Notes under the pieces: model-generated
Databases searched by the model: none
Told to the model about the DNA's origin: nothing
The model's input: only the letters and a program-made list of their open reading frames with translations
Source of the DNA: Streptomyces sp. P9-A2
GTDB taxonomy: Bacteria > Actinomycetota > Actinomycetes > Streptomycetales > Streptomycetaceae
Direction: 5' to 3'
Assembly: GCF_036634175.1 (NCBI RefSeq)
Contig: NZ_JAZIFX010000001.1
Span: forward strand, 4,774,001-4,838,000
Length of the DNA stretch: 64,000 bases
Shown here: positions 31,204 to 38,429 of the stretch, piece by piece
Layout of the letters: the number at the start of each line of letters is the position of its first letter
How positions within the stretch are numbered: position 1 is the first letter of the stretch
Translations under genes and position numbers: made by a program

Positions 31204-31470
31204 ATGACGATCATCAGCTGGATCATTCTGGGGCTGCTGGCCGGAGCGATCGCGAAGTTCCTGCTGCCGGGCCGCGACCCGGGCGGCTTCATCGGGACGA
31301 CTCTCATCGGCGTCGCCGGAGCGTTCATCGGCGGCTGGGTCTCGGCCCGTTGGCTGGACCACCCGATCACCAGGGACTTCTACGACGGTGCCACCTGGGC
31401 CGCCGCGATAGGGGGCTCCCTGGTCCTCCTGATTGCCTACCGACTCCTCTTCGGACACTCACGCGACTGA
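31204..31470 (+). CDS. GlsB/YeaQ/YmgE family stress-response membrane protein
   Basis: 88 residues with three hydrophobic helices. The Gly-rich start MTIISWIILGLLAGAIAKF and the conserved GRDPGGFIGTTLIGVAGAFIGG segment are diagnostic of this transglycosylase-associated protein family. GGCAGGAC precedes the ATG. It is a single-gene unit. The molecular role is not known. Confidence 0.92.
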   Translation: MTIISWIILGLLAGAIAKFLLPGRDPGGFIGTTLIGVAGAFIGGWVSARWLDHPITRDFYDGATWAAAIGGSLVLLIAYRLLFGHSRD

Positions 31471-31510
31471 CGCCACCGGCATCCCGGGAAACAGCCGCCG
31501 GCCGAGCAGA

Positions 31511-31532
31511 GCGGGTGCCCGGAGACACCCGC
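31511..31532. terminator. Hairpin between convergent genes
   Basis: GCGGGTG (31511-31517) pairs with CACCCGC (31526-31532) around an 8-base loop. It lies between the GlsB-like and YajQ-like genes, which converge. Confidence 0.6.
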
Positions 31533-31595
31533 CCTGCCGCGTACACGCATGCACGAGACTCCCGAGGCGCACGCGGCTTCGCTCTCCGCCCGGAC

Positions 31596-32084
31596 CTAGC
31601 GGTAGTTCACGAACTGCAGGTCGAAGTCGAAGTCCTGGCCCTTGAGCAGGGAGATGACGGCCTGAAGGTCGTCACGGCTCTTGGAGGAGACCCGGAGTTC
31701 CTCGCCCTGCACCTGAGCCTTCACACCCTTGGGGCCCTCGTCCCGGATGAGCTTCGCCACCTTCTTCGCGTTCTCCTGGGTGATGCCCTCCTGGATCGAC
31801 GCGAAGAGCTTGTACTCCTTGCCGGAGAGCTGCGGCTCACCGGCGTCCAGGGACTTCAGCGAGATACCCCGCTTGATCAGCTTGGACTGGAAGACGTCGA
31901 GGACAGCCTTCACCCGGTCCTCGGAGTTCGCCTCCAGAAGAATCTTCTCCCCGGACCACGAGATCGAGGCACCCACGCCCTTGAAGTCGTAGCGCTGTGA
32001 GATCTCCTTGGCGGTCTGGTTGAGGGCGTTGTCGACCTCCTGCCGCTCGACCTTCGAGACGATGTCGAAACTGGAGTCGGCCAT
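31596..32084 (-). CDS. YajQ family nucleotide-binding protein
   Basis: A 162-residue protein of the YajQ (UPF0234) family, starting [23 protein letters not shown] minus-strand and ending [10 protein letters not shown]. Two ferredoxin-like lobes are expected, and some members bind cyclic di-GMP. All family landmarks ([41 protein letters not shown]) are present. It lies next to tRNA-Tyr, as I recall for S. coelicolor, where an integrative element occupies the tRNA. Confidence 0.93.
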   Translation of the reverse strand: MADSSFDIVSKVERQEVDNALNQTAKEISQRYDFKGVGASISWSGEKILLEANSEDRVKAVLDVFQSKLIKRGISLKSLDAGEPQLSGKEYKLFASIQEGITQENAKKVAKLIRDEGPKGVKAQVQGEELRVSSKSRDDLQAVISLLKGQDFDFDLQFVNYR

Positions 32085-32325
32085 GTCCTGTGGCTCCTTG
32101 TATCGGGTTGTGTATGGGGCTGAGAGCCGGATGCGTACCGGCTACCGGCGTATGTGGGCGGCCGTCGAGTCCGGCATCGGTCCCGGGCCGCATCCTCACA
32201 AGCCTAGCCACCCCGGGGCCCCCGGGTGGCGATCAATCGGGTGGCGAACCACCCCTCCCCATCAGGTATCGTTTACGTCGTTGCCACGGAGCGCCGCCGC
32301 AAGGCGGTTCGAGGGCAGCAACCTT

Positions 32326-32407
32326 GGCGGTGTGCCCGAGCGGCCAAAGGGAGCAGACTGTAAATCTGCCGGCTCAGCCTTCCCAGGTTCGAATCCTGGC
32401 GCCGCCA
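32326..32407 (+). tRNA. tRNA-Tyr (GTA)
   Basis: An 82-base class II tRNA with acceptor stem GGCGGTG/CGCCGCC, anticodon GTA in ACTGTAAATC, a variable arm (GCCGGCTCAGCCTTCC region) and T arm CCAGGTTCGAATCCTGG; discriminator A, CCA not encoded. Its 3' half, from 32363, is the left att repeat of an integrative remnant, so this part of the working gene may have come with the element. Confidence 0.96.
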
Positions 32408-32411
32408 CAAG
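32363..32411 (+). repeat. attL (3' part of tRNA-Tyr)
   Basis: 49 bases from AATCTGCCGG to GCCACAAG, shared with 34038-34086. One internal mismatch exists (G at 32404, A at 34079). It covers the variable arm, T arm and acceptor 3' strand of the intact tRNA. Confidence 0.9.
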
Positions 32412-32412
32412 A

Positions 32413-32460
32413 CCGAAAGGGTCTGCGACCAGCAGAAATGCTGACCGCAGACCCTTTCGG
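32413..32460 (+). terminator. Terminator of tRNA-Tyr
   Basis: A perfect 15-bp stem, CCGAAAGGGTCTGCG (32413-32427) with CGCAGACCCTTTCGG (32446-32460), plus an inner AGCA/TGCT pair. It begins 6 bases after the tRNA end, inside the element, so this terminator was probably supplied by the element. Confidence 0.8.
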
Positions 32461-32520
32461 CGTTGACGGGCCACGCTTGGCCGCTATGGGTGCTTTTTCC
32501 TCGTGTGTCTCACTCTGATT

Positions 32521-32576
32521 CGCGTGCTGGCCAGCGCGTGCTGGCCAGCGCGTGCTGGCCAGCGCGTGTGGGGCAG
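32521..32576 (+). repeat. 14-bp tandem repeat
   Basis: Three exact copies of CGCGTGCTGGCCAG (32521-32562) and a degenerate fourth ending at 32576. They lie in the 370-base gene-free stretch between the tRNA terminator and the DUF4328 gene. I see no other feature in that stretch. Confidence 0.88.
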
Positions 32577-32779
32577 ACGTGGGGCAGCTTTCGGGCCCGC
32601 TAGGCGGGTTGACCGAAGTCATGTGCTGATCCCGGGGGCTGCCAAGGGACCGATGGGCTGGGTCAGCTGCGCTGCGGGGCCCGTGAACTGCTTGGACGGC
32701 GGCGGACAGCCTGACTATCGTCCTGTCTGGCCCGCCGGTCGGCGGGCGTTTCGCTGCCCATGGGGGGGCTTGCTCAGCC

Positions 32780-33517
32780 ATGTCCGACACTTCGCAGAAC
32801 ACATTCGATCCGCCTCCGGCGACCACCGGACACCTTCCGCCGTACGTCGCGCCGTTCCGATCGCCGAGGGGTCTCGCGACGGCGCTCACCGCACTCTTCA
32901 GCCTCACTATCGGGGTGGACCTGCTCGCCGCTGTCTTCGACGTCAATATGTGGCGGCTGATGGACGAGATACTGGGCGGCGGGTCCGTCGAGGACGCCGA
33001 TCTGACGCGGGCCGACTACCTCCAGGCTGTGGGAGGCGTGCTGCAAGTGACGCTCCTGGTGGCGACGGCTGTGGTCTTCGTCATCTGGTTCTACCGGGTG
33101 CGCAGGAACGCCGACTTCTTCGCGCTCGACTCCTGCGAGATGAAGAGCGGCTGGGCCATCGGCGCCTGGTTCATACCGATCGGCAACCTATGGTTGCCGC
33201 GCAAGGTCGCGGGCGAGGTGTGGAACGCCAGCACTGACTGGGACTCCGAGGCGCGCCGCACGTCCCGCACCCCGATGAACGTCTGGTGGGCGTTGTTCGT
33301 GGCGACATGGTTGGTCGACCGGGTCGCAGGCTCGGCCTATGAGGACGCCGCCAGCGCGGCGAAGTTGAAGCAGGCCGCGGGAATGATGATGTTCTCCGAC
33401 GTCCTCGACGCGGTGGCAGCAGTCTTCGCGCTCCTCTTCGTACGGAAGCTGACCCGCATGCAACTCGACAAGGCGACCGCGCGCCAAGAGCAGATCCTGC
33501 CGCAGACCCAACCGTAG
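32780..33517 (+). CDS. DUF4328 domain membrane protein
   Basis: A 245-residue protein with four hydrophobic segments: ~33-55, ~87-106, ~170-185 and ~205-225. The diagnostic region is WFYRVRRNADFFALDS-like followed by KSGWAIGAWFIPIGNLWLPRK. The N-terminus is Pro-rich. An ATG after a GGGGGG stretch is used. It is the only intact gene within the att boundaries and is likely a cargo or accessory gene. DUF4328 has no known role. Confidence 0.85.
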   Translation: MSDTSQNTFDPPPATTGHLPPYVAPFRSPRGLATALTALFSLTIGVDLLAAVFDVNMWRLMDEILGGGSVEDADLTRADYLQAVGGVLQVTLLVATAVVFVIWFYRVRRNADFFALDSCEMKSGWAIGAWFIPIGNLWLPRKVAGEVWNASTDWDSEARRTSRTPMNVWWALFVATWLVDRVAGSAYEDAASAAKLKQAAGMMMFSDVLDAVAAVFALLFVRKLTRMQLDKATARQEQILPQTQP

Positions 33518-33618
33518 TCCTGACGGGTCGGGCGAGGTCAGATGCCCGCGTTCTAGGCCACCAAGGCACCAACCTGAATGAGAGCACGAGGATCAGCACC
33601 GCACTTTCTCCAGGCCGC

Positions 33619-34005
33619 TTAGCCGCCGTTCTTCAGGGCCCGTTCGATTCGGGCGTTCGCCGTGGCGGCAGCGTCGTCCAGGCACTTCGCGTACACCCGG
33701 AACAGCACGGCCACACTGTGGCCGGCGCGCGCGGCGACGACCTGTGGTTCCACTCCAGAACTGAGCCATGTGGAGACGGCAGCGTGGCGGAGATCATAGG
33801 GACGCTTGGCCAACTGCGACGCGCGCTGAGCGGGTGTGAGGGCGCGTAAGCGAGCCTCGGCCCAGACTTCGCAGTATCCGGTGTCCTGGACGAGTCCGCC
33901 GCGCTGGGTCCGGAACAGCCGGCCGTCGGGGGCGACGCCGTAAGCGGTGACATGCCACCGCAGCAGGGTGAGGTTCCCCCGGCAAACGGCGGCACACGGA
34001 ATGCC
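33619..34005 (-). pseudogene. Tyrosine-integrase C-terminal remnant
   Basis: About 125 residues of a phage/AICE-type tyrosine recombinase. RPYDLRHAAVSTWL contains the second catalytic Arg box (HxxR), GHSVAVLFRVYAKCLDDA has the His and the nucleophilic Tyr, and DGRLFRTQRGG matches the strand before it. The N-terminal ~300 residues, including the arm- and core-binding domains and the first catalytic Arg, are missing. The frame reads on upstream into the att sequence by chance. The 3' end points to attL, as is normal for int beside attP in this class, so the deletion removed the 5' part and everything up to attR. Confidence 0.85.
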
Positions 34006-34037
34006 GCAGGTCGTAGGCGGTGAACGGGGCCCGCTGT

Positions 34038-34086
34038 AATCTGCCGGCTCAGCCTTCCCAGGTTCGAATCCTGGCGCCACCACAAG
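34038..34086 (+). repeat. attR (displaced 3' end of tRNA-Tyr)
   Basis: The right copy of the att repeat. It lacks the 5' half of the tRNA and is a non-functional fragment. Compared with the intact gene it carries one substitution at 34079 and, just before the repeat, one base fewer in the A-run (TGTAATC against TGTAAATC). Confidence 0.9.
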
Positions 34087-34089
34087 GGG

Positions 34090-34130
34090 AGACCCCCTCC
34101 GGACTGTGAGACACAGTCCGGAGGGGGTCT
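34090..34130 (+). terminator. Original tRNA-Tyr terminator
   Basis: A perfect 19-bp stem (34090-34108 with 34112-34130) around a 3-base loop stands just after attR. By position it was the chromosomal terminator of tRNA-Tyr before integration moved it 1.7 kb away. Confidence 0.78.
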
Positions 34131-34183
34131 TCGCGTTTGTTGTGGGGTATGTGCGGGGCGGGTCGCTCGGGGAGACTGGCGGG

Positions 34184-34396
34184 ATGTCGTCGCGTCGTAG
34201 GCGTTGTCCCGAGTGTCGTCGTGAGATCGCCGTCGTGGCCGGGCGGTACGCGCGTCACGATCCGCCCGGTGCCAGGGGGAGCGGGGAGCTCACCTCGTGC
34301 CCGGGGTCCCGCCGATATGCCCGGGCCGGAGCCGAACAACCGTCGCTGGACGGGTACGTCGTACCGGATTTCTCGGGGCAGATGCCGCTGTTCTAG
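34184..34396 (+). CDS. Small Cys-containing hypothetical protein
   Basis: A 70-residue protein, MSSRRRRCPECRREIAVVAG to DFSGQMPLF. CPEC at 8-11 and a further CPGS at about 46 could make a zinc site. Its Arg-rich start and terminal GQMPLF look like a small conserved Streptomyces protein. The ATG at 34184 is chosen because upstream codons run into the attR hairpin. The function is unknown. Confidence 0.6.
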   Translation: MSSRRRRCPECRREIAVVAGRYARHDPPGARGSGELTSCPGSRRYARAGAEQPSLDGYVVPDFSGQMPLF

Positions 34397-34442
34397 CCGT
34401 CCTCGAGAAGCTTTCCGTATCCTCCCGCGTGTCTCCCGCGGC

Positions 34443-35099
34443 TCACTCGCCCGCCACCGCCTTCACCGCCACCGGGATCGGCACGGAGCCGCTGATCAGT
34501 TCCAGGGTCAGGCCGGCCGTCGAGGAGCCCTCCACCAGCTCGGCCAGGACGGCGGCCACATCGTCGCGGGGGATCGGGCCGCGGCCGGTGTGGGCCTCCA
34601 GGTGGACCAGGCCGGTGCCGGCGTCGTCGGTGAGCATGCCGGGGCGCAGGATCGTCCATTCGAGGCTGCCCAGGCCGCGGACGTACGCGTCGGCCTCGCC
34701 CTTGGCGCGCTGGTACACGTCGAAGATCTCGTCGCCCTGATGGGTCGGGTCCGCGCCCATCGACGAAACGACCACGAAGCGCCGCACGCCGGCGCGGACC
34801 GCGGCGTCGGCGAAGAGGACCGCCGCGGCCTTGTCCACCGTCTCCTTGCGTGCCGCGCCGCTCCCCGGGCCGGCGCCTGCGGCGAACACCGCGGCGTCCG
34901 CGCCCCGGAGTTGCTCCGCGACGTCCGCCACCGACGCCGACTCCAGGTCGAGTACGACCGGCTCGGCGCCCAATTGCCGCAGGGTGTCGGACTGTTCGGG
35001 CTTGCGGATGATGCCCGCCACTTCGTCTCCGCGCGCGACGAGCAACCGCTCCAGCCGCAGCGCGATCTGACCATGACCACCAGCGATGACAATGCGCAT
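34443..35099 (-). CDS. NAD(P)-binding SDR/NmrA-like reductase
   Basis: A 218-residue protein with a Rossmann motif GGHGQIALRLE close to the start (MRIVIAGGHGQIALR) and NADPH-type Arg after the second strand. VVSSMGAD and YQRAKGEADAYVR hold the catalytic-type Tyr and Lys of atypical SDRs. It resembles the NAD(P)H-binding proteins of the YtfG/YhfK kind. The ATG at 35099 gives the normal short N-terminus; an upstream GTG would add 13 Arg-rich residues. No operon partner is evident. Confidence 0.88.
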   Translation of the reverse strand: MRIVIAGGHGQIALRLERLLVARGDEVAGIIRKPEQSDTLRQLGAEPVVLDLESASVADVAEQLRGADAAVFAAGAGPGSGAARKETVDKAAAVLFADAAVRAGVRRFVVVSSMGADPTHQGDEIFDVYQRAKGEADAYVRGLGSLEWTILRPGMLTDDAGTGLVHLEAHTGRGPIPRDDVAAVLAELVEGSSTAGLTLELISGSVPIPVAVKAVAGE

Positions 35100-35244
35100 G
35101 CCTTCGACCGTACGCCGCGACGATCGCATCCGCCGCACGGCACGGCGCGGAAAGAGAGGAACGAAAGGGGCAGCAGCAGGAACAGCAGGAGCAGGGGGGG
35201 AGCAGGGGGAGCAACTGGAAGCGAGGGAGGGGGCGGCGGAAGGG

Positions 35245-36573
35245 CTATGCGATTCCTGTCCGGCCCTGCCGGGGCAGGTCCGTTGCCGGGTCCGTTACGG
35301 GGTCCGTTACGGGGTCCGTTGCCGGGTCCGTTGCCGGTTCCGTGGGCGTCGTCGACGAACCGCAGTACTCCCGTACCGCGCTCGTCCGTGCGACCACGCG
35401 TCCCCGGTGCACCACGATCCGGCTGTACGCCAGGGACAGTGCGGTCGGCAGCCGGTCGCCGCGGACCGCGAGCAGTTCGGCGGGGAAACCCGCCTCCACC
35501 CGCACCTCGGGCAGTCCGAGGGCAGCGCGGGCCGACGTGCTCACCGCCTCGTAGGCGTCCTCGGGGGACAGTCCGTGGCGGGAGGCCAGCAGGTAGGCCG
35601 CCTCCAGCGGGTCGCCGCGGCCGACCGGGTTCGACACGTCCCGCAGGGCGCCGCTCCCGGCCGCCACCCGTACGCCCGCCGCGCGCAGCAGCCGTACCGG
35701 AGCCGTGCCCGTGCCCCGGCGGTCGAGGCCTCCGCAGTCGCCCTGGGGCAGGCACACCACGGTGACCCCGGCCGCCGCCAGTTGGTCCGCGGTACGCGCG
35801 GCCGTCTCGGCGGGCAGCCGGCCGAGGCCGCCGCACGGGCTGAGTGTCACACCCGGCCGCAGCCCGCCCGCCATCGCGGCGAGCCGGGCCACGCGGGCGG
35901 GGTCGGCGGTGTCCGTGTGCAGGTCGACGGGGCAGCCGTGCTCGGCGGCGACCTCCAGGACCGCTTCCACGTACCCCGTGGGGTCGGGGTCGACGTCCGG
36001 ACAGCCGCCCACCACCGACGCGCCCATCTTCATCGCGTCCCGCAGCATCGCGATCCCGTCGGCCCCGGCCACCCCGGTCAGTACGCGCGGCATCGCCACC
36101 GTCGTCAGCTCGGTCAGCCCGCGCAGCGAACGCCCCGCCTGCAGTACGGCGGTGAGCGCGCCGAGTCCGGTCATGTCGTCCACGCGCACGTGTGCCCTGA
36201 GTGCCGTCGTCCCGTGCCCGAGCTGGAGCAGTGCGGCCTCCGTCGCCCGGCTCCGGACGTCGTGGGGGTCGTACGAGACGGGGCCGTCGGATGCCCCGGA
36301 CAGGGCGGTGTCGGAGTGGGCGTGCGGCTCGACGGGGGCCGGCAGGAGCAGATGGCCGGCCAGGTCGACCCGGGTGCCGCCCGTACGGGTGCCGTCCACG
36401 GTCAGGCTGCCGGCCGTGCCGACCGCCTCGATGCGCCCGCCGCCCAGCCGTACGTCCACGGTGCGGCCGTCGGTGAGCCGCGCGCCGCACAGCAGGAGCG
36501 GTGCCGGGCCGGACGGGTCCGGGGGCGGTACGGGCGACGAGGGGGGTGGCGGCTGCGGCCGGTTGTCGGGCAT
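35245..36573 (-). CDS. CodA-like amidohydrolase with a depleted active site
   Basis: A 442-residue protein aligned end to end by eye with cytosine deaminase (CodA) and its relatives. Metal ligand positions His84 and His86 (EPHAHSD) and His219 (DLHTD) are kept. The residues equivalent to CodA Gln156, Glu217, His246 and Asp313 appear as Arg163, Thr222, Pro246 and Gly308. Catalysis as in CodA is therefore unlikely. The C-terminus has a TDPATDPVTDPVTDPATD repeat tail from a 12-base DNA repeat. The ATG at 36573 has AGGAG 5 bases upstream. Confidence 0.8.
   Translation of the reverse strand: MPDNRPQPPPPSSPVPPPDPSGPAPLLLCGARLTDGRTVDVRLGGGRIEAVGTAGSLTVDGTRTGGTRVDLAGHLLLPAPVEPHAHSDTALSGASDGPVSYDPHDVRSRATEAALLQLGHGTTALRAHVRVDDMTGLGALTAVLQAGRSLRGLTELTTVAMPRVLTGVAGADGIAMLRDAMKMGASVVGGCPDVDPDPTGYVEAVLEVAAEHGCPVDLHTDTADPARVARLAAMAGGLRPGVTLSPCGGLGRLPAETAARTADQLAAAGVTVVCLPQGDCGGLDRRGTGTAPVRLLRAAGVRVAAGSGALRDVSNPVGRGDPLEAAYLLASRHGLSPEDAYEAVSTSARAALGLPEVRVEAGFPAELLAVRGDRLPTALSLAYSRIVVHRGRVVARTSAVREYCGSSTTPTEPATDPATDPVTDPVTDPATDLPRQGRTGIA
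35279..35341 (-). repeat. 12-bp tandem units in the amidohydrolase tail
   Basis: Five 12-base units of the form GGTCCGTTACGG or GGTCCGTTGCCG encode the TDPxTDPx tail. Copies differ at two or three positions. Confidence 0.75.
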
Positions 36574-36826
36574 CGCGCTCCTGAGGCTCGGACTGCGCAC
36601 GGTTGTCGCAGGATCACACAGAGAGAAGATCACGCAGAGTGAGTCGAGCCTAGGGCGGAGGCCCGTTCCTCGCCGGGAGGAGCGTGAGAGTCAGCAATAG
36701 TCGTATTGGTGTGGCCGGGCAGGGGTCACCGTGGTCCGGAGGGAGTGTCGCGGGGGGCCGGAGGGGGTGTCCGGGACCGTCGGGAGGGAGTGGCCGACAG
36801 GGTGGGACAGGGGCCGCGAAACGGAT

Positions 36827-36856
36827 TTGGGTGAACGGCGGCAGAGCGTGTAATGT
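36827..36856 (+). promoter_or_regulatory. Promoter of the tRNA-Thr/tRNA-Met unit
   Basis: TTGGGT (36827-36832), 18 bases, TAATGT (36851-36856), ending 11 bases before the tRNA. It is a sigma-70-type (HrdB-like) match read from sequence. The rest of the 294-base gap upstream is GC-rich with no supported gene. Confidence 0.55.
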
Positions 36857-36867
36857 CTTCCTCGCTC

Positions 36868-36940
36868 GCCCCAATAGCTCAGTCGGCAGAGCGTCTCCAT
36901 GGTAAGGAGAAGGTCAACGGTTCGATTCCGTTTTGGGGCT
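36868..36940 (+). tRNA. tRNA-Thr (GGT)
   Basis: A 73-base tRNA with acceptor stem GCCCCAA/TTGGGGC, D arm AGCTCAGTCGGCAGAGC, anticodon stem TCTCC/GGAGA with loop ATGGTAA, and T arm ACGGTTCGATTCCGT. Discriminator T. CCA is not encoded. Confidence 0.95.
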
Positions 36941-36986
36941 CTGGTGTGTGAGGTTCCCGTCGCGAGGCGGGAATCGATCGCATCAC

Positions 36987-37059
36987 AGCGGTGTAGCTCA
37001 GTCGGTAGAGCAAGCGGCTCATAATCGCTGTGTCACCGGTTCAAGTCCGGTCACCGCTA
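36987..37059 (+). tRNA. tRNA-Met (CAT), elongator type
   Basis: A 73-base tRNA with acceptor stem AGCGGTG/CACCGCT, anticodon loop CTCATAA and stem AGCGG/TCGCT, T arm CCGGTTCAAGTCCGG; discriminator A. The first acceptor base pair is A-T and the stem lacks the three G-C pairs of the initiator, so it is the elongator. It lies 46 bases after tRNA-Thr. Confidence 0.93.
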
Positions 37060-37064
37060 CACAC

Positions 37065-37106
37065 AGTAGCCGATTGCGGGGTCGGTCCTTCGATCGGCTA
37101 CTCTTT
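37065..37106 (+). terminator. Hairpin after tRNA-Met
   Basis: AGTAGCCGAT (37065-37074) pairs with ATCGGCTACT (37093-37102), followed by CTTT. It lies before rpmG, so it may only partially end tRNA transcription. Confidence 0.65.
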
Positions 37107-37154
37107 CTGCGTTCATTCAGTTTCATTAATCCCGTCCGTCCAAGGAGCACTCAC

Positions 37155-37319
37155 GTGGCTGCCACCGACGTCCGCCCGAAGATCACGCTGGCCTGCGTGG
37201 AGTGCAAGGAGCGGAACTACATCACCAAGAAGAACCGGCGTAACAACCCGGACCGCCTGGAGATGAAGAAGCACTGCCCGCGTTGCAAGGCGCACACCGC
37301 GCACCGCGAAACGCGATAA
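37155..37319 (+). CDS. rpmG: Ribosomal protein L33 (zinc type)
   Basis: A 54-residue 50S protein with two CxxC pairs, CVEC at 14-17 and CPRC at 41-44, that bind zinc. Actinobacteria often carry a zinc-free paralogue under Zur control; this is the Cys-containing form. GTG start after AAGGAG. A strong hairpin follows the stop by 13 bases. Confidence 0.97.
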   Translation: MAATDVRPKITLACVECKERNYITKKNRRNNPDRLEMKKHCPRCKAHTAHRETR

Positions 37320-37331
37320 ATCAGGCTCGTA

Positions 37332-37368
37332 CGCGAGGCCGTCCCCCTTGTCGGGGGGCGGCCTCGCG
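37332..37368 (+). terminator. Terminator of rpmG
   Basis: CGCGAGGCCG (37332-37341) pairs with CGGCCTCGCG (37359-37368), extended by CCCCC/GGGGG inside. It lies 13 bases past the stop. Confidence 0.8.
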
Positions 37369-37423
37369 TTGTTCTTCCCGCCGGCCGACCAGGGCCGCAC
37401 GAGACACAGGAGGTGCCGCGCGC

Positions 37424-37876
37424 ATGGCGCTCGACCAGTCCTTCGTGGGGCGGAGCTACCCGCCCACCGATCCCTATGAAGTGGGCCGGGAGAAGATCCG
37501 AGAGTTCGCCGAGGCGGTGGGGGACGCCAACCCGGCGTACACGGACGCGGAGGCCGCCAAGGCTCTCGGGCATTCCGATGTGATCGCTCCGCCGACCTTC
37601 GTGTTCGCGATCACCTTCAAGGCCGCCGGGCAGGTCTTCACCGACCCCCAGCTCGGCCTGGACTACAGCAGGGTGGTGCACGGCGACCAGAAGTTCGCCT
37701 ACCGCCGCCCGGTGCGCGCCGGTGACCGGCTCACCGTCACCTCGACCATCGAGGCGATCAAGTCGATGGCGGGCAACGACATCCTGGACGTCCGCGGCGA
37801 GGTGCACGACGAGGCCGGAGAGCACGTCGTGACCGCCTGGACCAAGCTGGTGGCCCGTGCCGCCGAGGGGGCGTGA
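37424..37876 (+). CDS. HadA-like MaoC-fold dehydratase subunit
   Basis: A 150-residue hotdog-fold protein like HadA of the mycobacterial (3R)-hydroxyacyl dehydratase. It starts MALDQSFVGRSYPPTDPYEVG. VGDANPAYTD has Tyr where the catalytic His of the hydratase motif would be, so this is the non-catalytic, substrate-binding subunit, as in HadAB. AGGAGG lies about 10 bases upstream. Its stop overlaps the next gene, and the two should form a heterodimer. The natural substrate in Streptomyces is not settled. Confidence 0.9.
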   Translation: MALDQSFVGRSYPPTDPYEVGREKIREFAEAVGDANPAYTDAEAAKALGHSDVIAPPTFVFAITFKAAGQVFTDPQLGLDYSRVVHGDQKFAYRRPVRAGDRLTVTSTIEAIKSMAGNDILDVRGEVHDEAGEHVVTAWTKLVARAAEGA

Positions 37877-38313
37877 GCAGCATCATGACGGCGAAGATCT
37901 CCTACGCCGACGTCGAGGTCGGCACCGAGCTGCCCGCGCAGACGTTTTCCGTGACCCGGGCCACTCTCGTCCAGTACGCGGGCGCCTCCGGCGACTTCAA
38001 CCCCATTCACTGGAACGAGAGGTTCGCCAAGGACGTCGGTCTGCCCGACGTCATCGCGCACGGCATGTTCACCATGGCCGAGGCGATCCGCGTGGTCACC
38101 GACTGGGTGGGCGATCCGGGCGCGATCGTCGAGTACGGCGTCCGCTTCACCAGGCCGGTCGTCGTCCCCGACGACGATCAGGGCGCGACCATCGAGGTCA
38201 CGGGCAAGGTAGCGGCCAAGCTCGACGACCACACCGTCCGCGTCGACCTCACGGCGACCAGTGCGGGGCAGAAGGTGCTGGGGATGTCGCGGACGGTCGT
38301 ACGGCTCGCCTGA
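37873..38313 (+). CDS. HadB-like MaoC-fold dehydratase, catalytic subunit
   Basis: A 146-residue hotdog protein. Asp41 and His46 in GDFNPIHW form the catalytic pair of the hydratase 2 motif, and DVIAHGMF follows. It acts with the upstream subunit to dehydrate (3R)-hydroxyacyl thioesters. The GTG at 37873 overlaps the upstream stop (GTGA); an ATG at 37885 would give MTAKISYADVEVG, the common family start. A 16-bp hairpin follows. Confidence 0.92.
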   Translation: MSSIMTAKISYADVEVGTELPAQTFSVTRATLVQYAGASGDFNPIHWNERFAKDVGLPDVIAHGMFTMAEAIRVVTDWVGDPGAIVEYGVRFTRPVVVPDDDQGATIEVTGKVAAKLDDHTVRVDLTATSAGQKVLGMSRTVVRLA

Positions 38314-38338
38314 CCGGAAAACCGTGTCGCGTGACATG

Positions 38339-38376
38339 ACGTAGGGGGCGCTCTTCACGGAGAGCGCCCCCTACGT
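38339..38376 (+). terminator. Terminator of the HadAB-like pair
   Basis: A perfect 16-bp stem (38339-38354 with 38361-38376) with a 6-base loop, 25 bases after the stop. Confidence 0.85.
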
Positions 38377-38393
38377 CGTACCGGGCCCGCCTC

Positions 38394-38422
38394 TTGACGT
38401 AGTTAGTGATTGAGTACTAACT
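38394..38422 (+). promoter_or_regulatory. tetR promoter with operator GTTAGT-N8-ACTAAC
   Basis: TTGACG at 38394-38399 is a good -35 box. With a 17-base spacer the -10 box falls at 38417-38422 (CTAACT), so the start would be near the ATG at 38430 (probably leaderless). The palindrome AGTTAGT (38401-38407) / ACTAACT (38416-38422) fills the space between the boxes. Binding there would block the polymerase. An identical architecture precedes the MFS gene. Confidence 0.75.
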
Positions 38423-38429
38423 TTGCGGC

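Larger units (their letters stand above)
32363..34086. mobile_element. Remnant of a tRNA-Tyr integrative element
   Basis: Two 49-base copies of the tRNA-Tyr 3' end, with a single mismatch, bound about 1.63 kb. Inside are a DUF4328 membrane gene and the C-terminal part of a minus-strand tyrosine integrase that is cut off abruptly about 30 bases from the right att copy. No rep, tra, spd, xis or partition gene remains. The geometry fits deletion of the rest of an SLP1/pSAM2-class (AICE) element between int and attR. SLP1 uses the tRNA-Tyr site in S. coelicolor, from recollection. The remnant should be immobile without help. Confidence 0.85.

Noticed and set aside
33619..34083. A functional 154-residue integrase
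   Set aside because: It lacks the N-terminal binding domains and the first catalytic Arg, and its supposed start lies in the att repeat.
34038..34086. A second tRNA-Tyr
   Set aside because: Only the 3' half is present; there is no D arm or anticodon stem, so it is the attR fragment.
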